64,000 nt of DNA from Megaleporinus macrocephalus. Taxonomy: Eukaryota; Chordata; Actinopteri; Characiformes; Anostomidae. The translations under genes and the position numbers were made by a program. The notes under the pieces are model-generated. The model saw only the letters and a list, made by a program, of their open reading frames with translations, searched no databases and had not been told where the DNA came from. Of this stretch, positions 47,933 to 61,185 are shown in pieces (positions within the stretch are counted from its first letter, which is position 1; each line of letters begins with the position of its first letter). The DNA is taken from the NCBI GenBank assembly GCA_021613375.1, contig CM038725.1, positions 13,881,089 to 13,945,088 on the forward strand, written 5' to 3'.

Positions 47933-50900
47933 CAGTGTTAATTTTGAAAGCAAATTTTGATTTAGTTTTAGTCGTAGTGTTTTGACTAAAATGTAATTTA
48001 GTTTTAGTCATAATTTAGTCATTTGAATTGTTCTTAGTTTTAGTCTAGTTTAAGTCGACTCATTGTTATAAGAATATAGTCTAGATTAAATCTACAGTCG
48101 ATTCAGTTGACTAAAATATAAATGGTATAAAATGCAAATGCTTTTTCTTCAGTTCCCTTCAATTATTTAAGTCATTATATATACTTTCACGAAATTAAAC
48201 ATTTATTAACCAGTTATGGAATATTATTCATGTTTGGAAGACCAATACACACACAAACAGATTTAACAACCAACATCTTAACTGCACTGTAACTGCAATA
48301 TGAAAACTGTTATTTTATCCTTGTATCATCTTTTTATTTATCTCTTATGTAATAACTGCTACTAGTGCTGTTAATCTAATTAAATGACATGCTCTGGGGT
48401 TACCTAATCTACATTAACTGCATTTATCATATTTGACTAAAATACAAAAATATTTTTAACTGTGCAATTTAAATCAATTTTAGCACAACAGTAAATCAAT
48501 GAATGAAAAGCTGCCACATCTCTAGGTATCAGTGTTTACTAGAGACACACACTGCACATTACATGCACTAATAAACTGTAAATAAAACTAGCTAATCTGT
48601 TTCGTGCACTTTCTAGTGTGTACGGAGAGATTTGGGACATGATCATCAAACGCAGATGGTTGGAGTTAGCTAGCTAGTCTCCCGACTCTGGCTCTGCACA
48701 TATAGCATTTCACCTGCTTCCCACATACCTGATCAACTAATCTGATCATTAACACCACCTTACTGAGTTAATACAGCGCTTCACCTGCTTCCCACATACC
48801 TGATCAACTAATCTGATCATTAATACCACCTTACTGAGTTAATACAGCGCTTCACCTGCTTCCCACATACCTGATCAACTAATCTGATCATTAACACCAC
48901 CTTACTGAGTTAATACAGCGCTTCACCTGCTTCCCACATACCTGATCAACTAATCTGATCATTAACACCACCTTACTGAGTTAATACAGCGCTTCACCTG
49001 CTTCCCTCATACCTGATCCAACTAATCTGATCATTAACACCACCTTACTGAGTTAATACAGCGCTTCACCTGCTTCCTACACACCTGATCAACTAATCTG
49101 ATCATTAACACCACCTTACTGAGTTAATACAGCGCTTCACCTGCTTCCCTCATACCTGATCAACTAATCTGATCATTAACACCACCTTACTGAGTTAATA
49201 CTGCGCTTCACCTGCTTCCCTCATACCTGATCCAACTAATCTGATCATTAACACCACCTTACTGAGTTAATACAGCGCTTCACCTGCTTCCCTCATACCT
49301 GATCCAACTAATCTGATCATTAACACCACCTTACTGAGTTAATACAGCGCTTCACCTGCTTCCCTCATACCTGATCCAACTAATCTGATCATTAACACCA
49401 CCTTACTGAGTTAATACAGCGCTTCACCTGCTTCCCACATACCTGATCAACTAATCTGATCATTAACACCACCTTACTGAGTTAACACAGCGCTTCACCT
49501 GCTTCCCACATACCTGATCCAACTAATCTGATCATTAACACCACCTTACTGAGTTAATACAGCGCTTCACCTGCTTCCCACATACCTGATCAACTAATCT
49601 GATCATTAACACCACCTTACTGAGTTAACACAGCGCTTCACCTGCTTCCCACATACCTGATCCAACTAATCTGATCATTAACACCACCTTACTGAGTTAA
49701 TACAGCGCTTCACCTGCTTCCCACATACCTGATCAACTAATCTGATCATTAACACCACCTTACTGAGTTAATACAGCGCTTCACCTGCTTCCCTCATACC
49801 TGATCCAACTAATCTGATCATTAACACCACCTTACTGAGTTAATACAGCGCTTCACTTGCTTCCCACATACCTGATCAACTAATCTGATCATTAACACCA
49901 CCTTACTGAGTTAACACAGCGCTTCACCTGCTTCCCACATACCTGATCCAACTAATCTGATCATTAACACCACCTTACTGAGTTAATACAGCGCTTCACC
50001 TGCTTCCCTCATACCTGATCCAACTAATCTGATCATTAACACCACCTTACTGAGTTAATACAGCGCTTCACTTGCTTCCCACATACCTGATCCAACTAAT
50101 CTGATCATTAACACCACCTTACTGAGTTAATACAGTGCTTCACCTGCTTCACACATACCTGATCAACTAATCTGATCATTAACACCACCTTACTGAGTTA
50201 ATACAGCGCTTCACCTGCTTCCCTCATACCTGATCCAACTAATCTGATCATTAACACCACCTTACTGAGTTAATACAGCGCTTCACCTGCTTCCCACATA
50301 CCTGATCAACTAATCTGATCATTAACACCACCTTACTGAGTTAATACAGCGCTTCACCTGCTTCCCACATACCTGATCAACTAATCTGATCATTAACACC
50401 ACCTTACTGAGTTAATACAGCGCTTCACCTGCTTCCCTCATACCTGTTCCAACTAATCTGATCATTAACACCACCTTACTGAGTTAATACAGCGCGTCAC
50501 CTGCTTCCCTCATACCTGATCCAACTAATCTGATCATTAACACCACCTTACTGAGTTAATACAGCGCTTCACCTGCTTCCCTCATACCTGATCCAACTAA
50601 TCTGATCATTAACACCACCTTACTGAGTTAATACAGCGTTTCACCTGCTTCCCTCATACCTGATCCAACTAATCTGATCATTAACACCACCTTACTGAGT
50701 TAATACAGCGCTTCACTTGCTTCCCACATACCTGATCCAACTAATCTGATCATTAACACCACCTTACTGAGTTAATACAGCGTTTCACCTGCTTCCCTCA
50801 TACCTGATCCAACTAATCTGATCATTAACACCACCTTACTGAGTTAATACAGCGCTTCACCTGCTTCCCTCATACCTGATCCAACTAATCTGATCATTAA

Positions 50901-52909
50901 CACCACCTTACTGAGTTAATACAGCGTTTCACCTGCTTCCCTCATACCTGATCCAACTAATCTGATCATTAACACCACCTTACTGAGTTAATACAGCGCT
51001 TCACTTGCTTCCCACATACCTGATCCAACTAATCTGATCATTAACACCACCTTACTGAGTTAATACAGCGCTTCACCTGCTTCCCTCATACCTGATCCAA
51101 CTAATCTGATCATTAACACCACCTTACTGAGTTAATACAGCGCTTCACCTGCTTCCCTCATACCTGATCCAACTAATCTGATCATTAACACCACCTTACT
51201 GAGTTAATACAGTGCTTCACCTGCTTCCCACATACCTGATCAACTAATCTGATCATTAACACCACCTTACTGAGTTAATACAGCGCTTCACCTGCTTCCC
51301 ACATACCTGATCAACTAATCTGATCATTAACACCACCTTACTGAGTTAATACAGCGCTTCACCTGCTTCCCTCATACCTGATCCAACTAATCTGATCATT
51401 AACACCACCTTACTGAGTTAATACAGCGCTTCACCTGCTTCCCACATACCTGATCAACTAATCTGATCATTAACACCACCTTACTGAGTTAATACAGCGC
51501 TTCACCTGCTTCCCTCATACCTGATCCAACTAATCTGATCATTAACACCACCTTACTGAGTTAATACAGCGCTTCACCTGCTTCCCTCATACCTGATCCA
51601 ACTAATCTGATCATTAACACCACCTTACTGAGTTAATACAGCGCTTCACCTGCTTCCCACATACCTGATCAACTAATCTGATCATTAACACCACCTTACT
51701 GAGTTAACACAGCGCTTCACCTGCTTCCCACATACCTGATCCAACTAATCTGATCATTAACACCACCTTACTGAGTTAATACAGCGCTTCACCTGCTTCC
51801 CTCATACCTGATCCAACTAATCTGATCATTAACACCACCTTACTGAGTTAATACAGCGCTTCACTTGCTTCCCACATACCTGATCCAACTAATCTGATCA
51901 TTAACACCACCTTACTGAGTTAATACAGCGTTTCACCTGCTTCCCACATACCTGATCCAACTAATCTGATCATTAACACCACCTTACTGAGTTAATACAG
52001 CGCTTCACCTGCTTCCCTCATACCTGATCCAACTAATCTGATCATTAACACCACCTTACTGAGTTAATACAGCGCTTCACCTGCTTCCCACATACCTGAT
52101 CCAACTAATCTGATCATTAACACCACCTTACTGAGTTAATACAGCGCTTCACTTGCTTCCCACATACCTGATCCAACTAATCTGATCATTAACACCACCT
52201 TACTGAGTTAATACAGCGCTTCACCTGCTTCCCTCATACCTGATCCAACTAATCTGATCATTAACACCACCTTACTGAGTTAATACAGCGCTTCACTTGC
52301 TTCCCACATACCTGATCCAACTAATCTGATCATTAACACCACCTTACTGAGTTAATACAGCGTTTACAGCAGGACACGCTCTGAACTGTACAGGACAGTT
52401 TGCTTTCAGGACTAGGATTAAGAAAGGCTAAGCTAGCGTTAGCAGCGGTAAAGCTAGCTAACGGTGGTGCTGAAGAGCTGATGTTCAGCGCGGTGGTGAT
52501 TTTCTCTAAACACAAACGCTAAATTCTCTTTCTCTCTGCTGACACTGTCTAGATAACTTAATTCTATCATGAGTAACGACAGGTCACAGACTCGTATGGT
52601 CTTTCCAGGTTTAGACCAGATTTGTGCAAGTGTGCGTTTGAGTGACGGCTACTCGGCTTGTCCCGCCTCTCCATACACGTCGAAGTAGTCATGACTGGAT
52701 GTTTTCCTAACTTGTCCCTGCCTTTCACAAAACTAAATCAGTTCGTTTGCGACTCGTTTTTATTCGTTGACTAAAGTGTCAATCAGTTTCGTCATAGCTG
52801 TTATCCATTTTTGTAGTTTTTTATCTAGTTATCGTCTCGTTTTCATCCGGAAAATAAGGTTCGTTGACGAAAATTTGCGTCATAGTTTTCGTCAACGAAA
52901 TTAACACTG
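47933..52909. mobile_element. Non-autonomous hAT-like element carrying a large satellite
   Basis: 4977 bp. The ends are a perfect 12-bp inverted repeat CAGTGTTAATTT / AAATTAACACTG with further imperfect similarity (CAAATTTTGA; CAAATTTTCGTC), flanked by the 8-bp duplication GTATGCGC. CAG-starting ends and 8-bp duplications are hallmarks of hAT transposons. There is no transposase: left arm 47933-48708, satellite 48709-52363, right arm 52364-52909. The element is specified by ends alone and must have moved with enzyme supplied elsewhere. Confidence 0.9.
48709..52363 (+). repeat. 71/72-bp satellite inside the hAT-like element, about 51 copies
   Basis: The unit begins TTCACCTGCTTCCCACATAC and continues CTGATCAACTAATCTGATCA, TTAACACCACCTTACTGAGT, TAATACAGCGC. 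Two main variants exist: 71 bp (GATCAAC, CCCACAT) and 72 bp (GATCCAAC, CCCTCAT). They are interspersed in blocks, e.g. repeated multi-unit patterns around 50640-51060. Units are over 95 percent alike by eye, implying recent expansion or homogenisation. Confidence 0.97.
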
Positions 52910-52917
52910 GTATGCGC
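52910..52917 (+). repeat. 8-bp target duplication, right (GTATGCGC)
   Basis: Second copy of the duplication flanking the hAT-like element. Confidence 0.95.
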
Positions 52918-53399
52918 TCTCCCCACATGTAAGCTGCCCCAATTCTAGATACTTTAAACATGCTGTCTACTAAGGCACCGCATTTTGGTCTGATCGAAAG
53001 CTTCCTCAGCCGCTAAGGCAATCCCATGATGCAACACAGGCAGAACTTTTTCCCTACATGGCGGACAAAAGCGGAGCTTTTAGTGGAGAAGTCATCTTAA
53101 AATGTGAGTTATTTTGAGTCTCTCTGGTGTTTTAATGTGTTTCTTGTCATATAATCACACAAAACAGTATTTTATTATCAACTCTGTAACGAGTCGTTGA
53201 CCATTTTGCCGTTTTATACTCGAGCCATTAGCATTTATGCTAGCGGATTTTTAAGGATAGCCGGCCGGTAGCTTAGCAACCAACTAAACCACCGGTGTTA
53301 TGCCGCAGTGGGCCGTGACTCATTGCTCTCTTACAAAAATTATTGGGAACAGTAAGTTAAATTTTCTAAGATTGCTTAATAAATTGTTTTTTAACACTT

Positions 53400-54150
53400 G
53401 GTTTCAAATCCTTTGCAGTCAATGACTGCCTGATGTCTGGAACCCACAGTCAGACACTCAACACTGGGTTTCTTCCCCGGTGATGTTCTGCCAGGCCTTT
53501 CCTGCAGCTCTCTTCAGTTTCTTCTGCTTGTTGTGGTGCTTTGTTTCAGTTTTGCTCAGTAAATGAAATACTTGCCAAATTCAATGAAGATTATTTCAGT
53601 TCTTAGTCCTAAAAACATCTTGATCGTTTCAGTTCTTTGTCCAGCTGCTCTGTGAAGCAAATAGTACTGAGCAAAGAATGTAGCCCTCACATCACATTAA
53701 TAGTAAATACATGAGAACACGTTTCATTGGCAGCCATACATGCTCATGCTGAACACTACCGCCGCCATGCTCGACAGAAGAGGTGCTATGCTCTGGACCA
53801 TGAACAGTTCCCTCTTTCTTCATATTCTTCCCATCCCTCTGGTACGAGTTGATAGTTGTATCTGTCCACAAGATGCTGTTTTTATGTTTTTGGCAAACCC
53901 ATCTGGTCTTCCTGTTTTTGAGGGTTACCAGTGATAAACATCTTGTGGTAAAGCTCTGTATCTACTCTGATCGCTGCTTGACAGTTGATTTTGTAACAGA
54001 TATGCCGACCTCCTTGACGGGTCTTCCTGACGTGACTGTTATCAAGTGTATCAGTATTTTATTTGTCTACAGTATGCCAGTTTATTCTTCAGTCCTTCCA
54101 ATATTAAAACCTACCAGTTACAGCTACCCCACCATTAAAAGCTGTCAGAA
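53400..54150 (-). pseudogene. Decayed Tc1-like transposase (C-terminal half)
   Basis: Read on the minus strand, the stretch near 53740-53800 preserves EHGGGSV-like residues, the Gly-rich motif before the catalytic core of Tc1 transposases. Neighbouring words such as GCAGTCAATGACTGCCTGAT and GTTCTGCCAGGCCTTTCCTG match text I associate with a teleost Tc1-like family. Frames are broken by stops and indels, so the enzyme is dead. Confidence 0.65.
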
Positions 54151-54239
54151 AGTGTCACTGACATTATTTCATTCTCAAAATGGAGATAAAATATGAATGA
54201 TATGAATGAAAAGATTAGATATAATAAAAGTATTAAAAG

Positions 54240-54820
54240 ATAAAGTGAAAATGGAACTCCTCTCCTAACAACTGTGGAGAACCTGGTAGACCATCAAAAC
54301 CGCCACCAGCAGATAAAAGTACATTAGGTTTTCATCTTTGAGAGAGGTATTTCTGTCCATCCTTCTAATGTGAGAAGACAACTCAACACTACGACTCTGA
54401 AAAGGATGTGTAGATAACAAAAAGCCGTTATTGAGAAAGACCAGACCACAAAGAAATAAAATAGAGCATAGAAACTAAATATCTGAGACGTGAAGTTAGG
54501 TTTCATGGACTGTATACATTTCTATATGGGATTATTTGTATTATATTATTATAACAGCAGAATATATAACCTTCTGAGACTGAAAGTGTGGAAGAAAAAA
54601 TTCCTGCAGACTTTTGAAGGTCTTTTGAAAAGAACAGTGGACACGCTAAACACTAAAATACAAGATTTCTAGATGAATTTACGATAAATATAATCTCTCG
54701 TTTTTCATGAAACAGAAAAGGAAATTAATGAACTACAACTAAAAATTGAACTATATATAAAAATAAAAAGGAGTAAAAAGTAGGGTGGTCTCTGACTTTT
54801 GCACTGTACTGTAGGTTTGA
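54240..54820 (+). mobile_element. Tc1-like element fragment (N-terminal part and right end)
   Basis: GAACCTGGTAGACCATCAAA, ACCGCCACCAGCAGATAAAA and CTTTGAGAGAGG encode a degenerate GRP-hinge region (GEPGRPSKPPPADK-like). The fragment ends with GGTGGTCTCTGACTTTTGCA CTGTACTGT-type terminal text at 54784-54815. It is internally deleted. Confidence 0.55.
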
Positions 54821-56169
54821 CAGAAGCCCATCTGTCCAAATCGCTCTCTATCATGTCTGTCAGGTGGTCAGGTTTTTGACCACTGCTGTCCAGATATGGT
54901 GTGGTTTTTTCGCACATCAGTGCAGAGGTTGGGTTTGGTCACTCACAAGTGCTCTGGGCTCAGAAACTGACCACTGATGCGAGGCTAGAGGATGCTAATT
55001 CAAATTGTGCATAGCAACAGGACTGAAGACGTTTTCATATCCCTGTAAGACGGACCCACAACTGTTTGATGGTAGGGTCAACCATGTACATCAGTCTGAT
55101 GCCATATATAAATAATAAACAAACCTAAATGAATGGCGTTTCCTATTAAAATCCTAACCTGTAAATGAAGCTGCAATATTTTACCACTCGGTAGTAAACA
55201 TGCTATAAAAGGATAGTAGAGATTATGGTACTCCGAGGTTTGTGCTCTGTGAGGAAAAACATCAGAGATTTTGTATCAGTATAAGTAAATATCTGCTATG
55301 ATTGTGATAATAGATCTCTTTATATCGGCTGTTTGCTGTGCGGCTTTCAGTCACAGCAGTGCTTTCAAATATTGTAAAAATATCAAATGAGGCCATAAAA
55401 ATATGAGGCATCTGCATGATCAATGTAATTGGAATGTCTTGTCCTTTCATTTCAGCAGTACCGATGAGTCATGACAATTGGACTCAATCCCACAATTACC
55501 AGTCTCATAGCCTCATTATCAATTTCTCTATAGCTTCTCTAAACCAAGATGTGCACCTGTTCCAGATTCGCGGCTGCGGTATTTCGAGAAGCGCTGGCCT
55601 GCCTGCCTCACTGCCTGCCTCACTGCCTTAATTTTATGCATTCGCCAGATTGAGTTGAGACATTTTATACGAGCCAAGCGCTGCACCAGAATATTTGGGC
55701 AGTTCACCCAGCTGCCATGGCAACAGGAATTTTACAGAGAGGCACAAGCCTATGGTGAAGCACTTTTCACTTTGCCTCCACCAACCAACGGCTGGGACGC
55801 GGTCCAATCCATTTATCTCTCCTATGCAGCGTTAGAGTAATACAATGAGGGGGAGTGCATGAGGCGTAGACCTTGGTGAGTGGGGATTCCCTCCACTACA
55901 TTGTTCACCACTACAAATTGCACTGACAGAAGGCAGCCTCGCTCGCTGAAACAGCAGAGTAATGATTCATTTGGAACTGCGTTCCGTTGTAGTCGCATTT
56001 TCAGCATTAACTCCCAACTTTGTTCCGTGTGTTTATTGATTACAGCCACAGGCAGCTGATGTAGAACCAACGCCAGACCAGACACTGACACATTGGAGCT
56101 GATTTGGTTGCTACAGAAAATAAAGGTAATGTTGAAGGGCAGCATTTTTAAAGCTACAGGCATGCCACT
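54821..56169. other. Intergenic, no recognised feature
   Basis: GCCT-repeats at 55598-55628 are short. Open frames at 55655 and 55822 show no domain. No gene. Confidence 0.45.
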
Positions 56170-56275
56170 GCTGTCAGATCTCCAAAATGAAAACTTTACA
56201 GGAGAAAACACACTTTAAATGTAAGTCAATGGAACCAGGATTTTTCCCGCCCAAAGTAACTTGGAGGATAACAAG
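56170..56275. mobile_element. MITE family A fragment
   Basis: ATCTCCAAAATGAAAACTTT, ACAGGAGAAAACACAC and TGTAAGTCAATGGAACCAGG match the left half of the family. Confidence 0.6.
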
Positions 56276-56282
56276 CAAATGA

Positions 56283-56288
56283 TTGTTG

Positions 56289-56328
<40 letters not shown>
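56283..56328. repeat. (TTA)n microsatellite
   Basis: TTG/TTA trinucleotide run next to the family A fragment. Confidence 0.9.
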
Positions 56329-57299
56329 GTAATATTATACATTTAATGTTAAACTATTTCAAAAGCTGAAAAAATGACAAATGGATATACGAGGAGATTT
56401 ACTCCAACAGCAGAGATATATATTTAAACTACTTTAAATATCTAATATCTAAAATCATACTTCAAAATCTTTACAAGATCATTTGGATTTCTTTGAAACT
56501 CAAACTTAAATATTTTTTAAAAGTTTAAATAACAAAGGTTTACATTACTGCCGAAACTACTGAAACCTCTTAATTTATATATTGGGCCTTATTTTAGCCA
56601 CACACCCTGCATTTCAGAACTGAAAGGGATTGCATTCCTGTGTTGTATACGTCATGGTGAGCAGTGGGATTGCTTTGATGTAAATATGTCCCAAAGTGTG
56701 AGATCAGTGTGTAATATAATAGTTGTCACCACTGAAACACATTTTCCAGTCAACATTTTGTGTTTTAATAAAAATATATGATGATTTTGTGTGTGTACAG
56801 CTGTTCAGAGCTATGTTTGCTAGTCATGTACTGGCTGGAGTTTTTTTTAATTAAGATGTGCTCAAATTGTTATCACCAAAACAGTCATAATTGAAACGTT
56901 TGGTAAAGTAAAAAAAACTAAATATAATAATAAACATAATTAATATATAGAAGCCCATATCAGTTCAAAGTCTGAATTGTGTTTACAGTTGAGTTTGAAC
57001 CAGTTTGGTAAAACGATGGTAGGAAAGGCGTATGTGGGTCTTACATAGCCTCATTAAAGCTGGCCTTCAGGAAAATGTCTGGATAAGTTTATTCAGTGTT
57101 TTACATTCTGCAGCACCTAGCACAACTAATTATGCACACCTTGTTATGAAATATGCAGTCGTTGTGTTCATCTACTAATAATAGCTACGAGCTGCTCCAA
57201 AAAGATTTCATTTCTCTTGATAAATATCATCACTTTGCCCCCTTCTAATCACCACCAGGTGCTTCACTGAGAATAAAACAAAGCGAGAAAGACGGCGGG
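56329..57299. other. Intergenic, AT-rich, no recognised feature
   Basis: No gene. An AATAAA on the minus strand at 57088-57093 is a possible alternative end of the setbp1 message. Confidence 0.4.
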
Positions 57300-57323
57300 A
57301 TTCCAACATTTGATAAATTCATT

Positions 57324-57329
57324 TTTAAT
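57324..57329 (-). terminator. Candidate polyadenylation signal ATTAAA for setbp1
   Basis: The minus strand reads ATTAAA here, followed about 20-25 bases later by TGTTGG. It is chosen because it coincides with the loss of UTR-like sequence, but AATAAA at 57663-57668 and 57088-57093 are alternatives. Confidence 0.3.
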
Positions 57330-59540
57330 TTTTTTTGCACAATGAATGACATGAACAAGATCAAGTGTATTTAAGTGCTCAATACTGCACTGAGATGGTT
57401 GCACGAAAAGAAGAGCTTAAAAGAGAAACAATAATAATAATAATAATTAAAAAAAAAAAAAATCTCTACAAGATCATGAACGGCAAATATGACCAAACAC
57501 ATGCAAGCTTAAATGTATGTACATATGTACAGTGCAGTATACGTATATTTAAATGTGTATACACAGGTACACAAAAACATGAGGGTGTATATCTACATAC
57601 ATTTTATGTACAATGCATATGCTTGCGTATCTCAATATTTATTCTTTCCTATATATGTCCATTTTATTTGCTGCTTTTTTGTTTTTTTTTTCATATTCAT
57701 ACAATTTACAAAAATGCTTTATGAATTAAAAACCATTTCTTAAAAAAACTTATCAAACAATGTAGAAGATCTCCAAATCGAAACTCGGTATTTGACTTCT
57801 TCAAAATTTTGTGTGCATACAATCGATTCGCCAGGGCTCGCGGGCTCAGGGAACGGGAGCGCGTTATCAAAAATGGCCGTAGTACCTATAAAACCCAGAA
57901 TACGCTGAATTTGACTTGTGCCCTTATTCGGTACGTTACCTTTCAACTAATACTTCATCTGCACTGGAATTTCTCTGATAGCTTAATACAGGTATGACAC
58001 CGTGGATGATATCTGAATGGAACTGATCTGTAAAGTGATGTATGTGGTGAAAGTGACCGGTCGAATAAACCCTTTATCAAGTTGGACCATATTTACATGA
58101 CACGAAACAGCATGTAATGAGTTACTATCATTGTTTAAGAGCCAGAATCTAGGAAAAACAAAGAAAATAATAAAGACTTACCACACCTTAACTTCACAAG
58201 GCACCATTTTATCAGCTGGTAGAGAAAAATATATCTGGTGTTTTTGTTTTTTTTGTATTTTTGTTGTTTTGTTTTTTTTTCTTAAACATCAGAAGCCAAA
58301 AATATGAGCTGCCAAACACCTTGTTTATCAACACCTCCTCTGATAGATTGAAGATCTATGGTACCATGTAGGAATACTGCTACTGTATACAATTTGGTTT
58401 CAACTGCGAGATGCCTGTCCGTTTCTAGTGACCGTTCTCTTGCGGTCTGAGCCGCTGAATAATTGATGTCTTTATTTTTGGCAATGTCTCCAGGTGCTCT
58501 GCTGTGCCAGTCCTAAACGGAGACATGCTGAAATGTCCAATTTAGCGCCACAGCCGCGCGGTAGCTGCCAGCCAATACGAGCGAGTTCTCTTGGCTCTCA
58601 CGTTCTGCTCTCACGAAAACCACACTTGAAGTCACCTAGTCCGTATTTCTTCCCAGGCAGTTCTAAGTGGAGGGAGCACAGGCGAGTCCACATGGTCAGT
58701 CGTGTAATACCGGAGAGGCGGTTCTGCTATTTACAGGGGTTAATTTGTTGGATTGAACATAGAATGATTAAGGCTCGACTGCTCGGCAGCTGATTTGTCG
58801 CCCCTAAGCAGCGATAAGGATCGCAAAGAAATGATAGTCACTTGTAGGCAAAAAAAAATTCAAATAAAAAAATACGAGAAGAAAGAAAAAAAAAAGCCCA
58901 CCCCGATTACCGGCTGTAACACTTGATCATTTCATTGGAAACGCTCAGTAAGTCTTTGTCGAACTTTGTTGGACTGACCCGGAAAAGAAAGGAAAAGAAA
59001 AAAGAGAACGCTTATAAAAGTAGTTCCTCTTAAAAAGTCATTACATGTCTGTCAGTTTTGCAGGTATAACCCTGATGCATAGTAAATAAGAACGTACATG
59101 TCTTAATAATAACAACCCTTACACGGTGCCGGAGCGCGGTGGTCTCATTTGAATTGTCGCAAGCACAGTTTGGTCTAGATTTTTACTTTTTTTTTTATTT
59201 ATCCCCCCCCCACACCAAAATCGCTACAGAAGAGGAGTCGGAGTTGTTCCAATTGACGAGGGAGCAGATCGTTGTTTTTTTTAAACACCGCCAATCGGAT
59301 CTGCACCTTCCGCTTGGTTGCGCGAGCGCACCTAAACAATGACAGCTCTAATGACCAGGAGAAGACAGCAGGCATATGTACATTCATGACCATGTATGTG
59401 TACGTAGAATATATGTATATCTGCTATATGTTCTTAAGCACGGTTTCTTGCCATTCATAGTTTCGGGTACCTGAAATGTTATGGACTTATTGACAACATA
59501 AGGCACATATATGAAACAACTGAGAAATAAACCACAAATG

Positions 59541-59690
<150 letters not shown>

Positions 59691-60691
59691 TCTGCGTTAC
59701 GACCAGCTGAATGTATATTTCTACAACTGCACTACATTGAAGCCTGATATCCTGCAAGTACTGTTTCCTATGCAGCTTTCTGTTCTGTATACAGTAGTGA
59801 ACTCTACGTCTTGGATACACACAGTCCATCCTTTATGCCATTTACAAGCCAAAATCCACCTATAATATGAAATACAACGACTGAAACTTTGGTTGTATAA
59901 ACATCTAATACTGACAGGTATATCAACATATTATTATTACTTTATTAGTAAGAGCAGGCACGTTATCAAATAGACTCTGGGAAAGGCAACTCAGTTACTC
60001 AGTGTTTTTTTATTATTATTATTTGTTTGTATTTTTTTTATCCCTAAGTAACTGAGAAATCACTTGACTTGATATTATTAAAATATTTTCCAGATATTGG
60101 TCATTAAAAAAAAAAAATTATAATAATACAAATAAAATAAAAAGAAGTCACTGTGATGTTGTGTAGTACTTAGACCCATCTTCGAGGACTAGGAGACTGG
60201 ATTAAGTGCTATGTTGCTTTTAAATGCGAGGACAGAATTTTGCACCTACGACACGATGAGCGGAGTTCTACGCTAAGGTTCCCGAAGGTTTGACTTTACA
60301 CTCTGTCTGCTGTCTAATATGATCCTTCAATCTGTGATGCGTCCACTTCGTTATGATTTGATTAATAAATACTGTATGTTTATTTTTTTGTTTGTTTGTT
60401 TTTTTTTCTCTTTTTTTATTTTCTTCCTCCGTCCGAACACAAGCTTGTATGTCACATCCATCTAGTTCTAGTATTTGGTTAAAAACATTATTTGAATATT
60501 GTACAGTTTTCTATTTGATTTGATGACAGTACAGGTAAATCTAAAATACTTTCACTTTGAAATGTCTGTAGAATATGTTTCCTATGTACAATCAAACGGT
60601 AGCCATCCAAGACAGTTTTAAGAAGGGTCTCATTCAAGGGTATTGCCGTTAGTTCATGCCCGGAACCAACCTGAGCGCAGGCAAGCATGTA

Positions 60692-60701
60692 TGTGTGTGT
60701 G

Positions 60702-60738
<37 letters not shown>
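60692..60738. repeat. (GT)n microsatellite
   Basis: GT run with one TATATA interruption. Confidence 0.95.
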
Positions 60739-60742
<4 letters not shown>

Positions 60743-61185
60743 CTAGGAGTTATTGATGACCAATTCCATCAGCATTGGTCGTTAAGTACTGTGCTTTGAC
60801 TTGAGAGAACCAAAAAAGGCAAAGAAACCCCAAAAAGTGCACAGTACTCTATTAAAAGTTCATTTACACTTGCTGGTAAGAATATGGCTATAGCCATAGT
60901 TTTCAACATCCTTTGAGTTACGGGCTTTGGGAGAATAAAAGCTCAATGTCAATCGACAATGTCTCCGAGAGAGAAAGAGAGAAAGAAAACCAAAACAAAT
61001 AATAATAATAAGTTTTCGGTGATGGCATATACAAAACAAAAAGAACAAGTGGGGGCACTTTAGACCACATTCATCATCAGAATCCTCAGAGAATGCCCAT
61101 GAAGAGTTTGTCAGCTGTCGCCTAGAAACGATCCAAAGGTGGGGAGTGCAAGTCGAACTCACAGTGCACTGTGTTCTGAAACTCT

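Larger units (their letters stand above)
47863..53333. mobile_element. MITE family D, copy 2, split by insertion
   Basis: 47863-47932 (GTCTGTCTCAAAACCTAGTG ... CATAGTATGCGC) and 52918-53333 (CATGATGCAACACAGG, GCATTTATGCTAGCGG) together reproduce copy 1 in inverse orientation. The far end is truncated near 53333. The 47933-52909 hAT-like element sits inside. Confidence 0.85.

Noticed and set aside
55416..56211. Open frames of 60-130 residues on both strands
   Set aside because: Low-information frames without domains, conserved words or splice signals; treated as chance.
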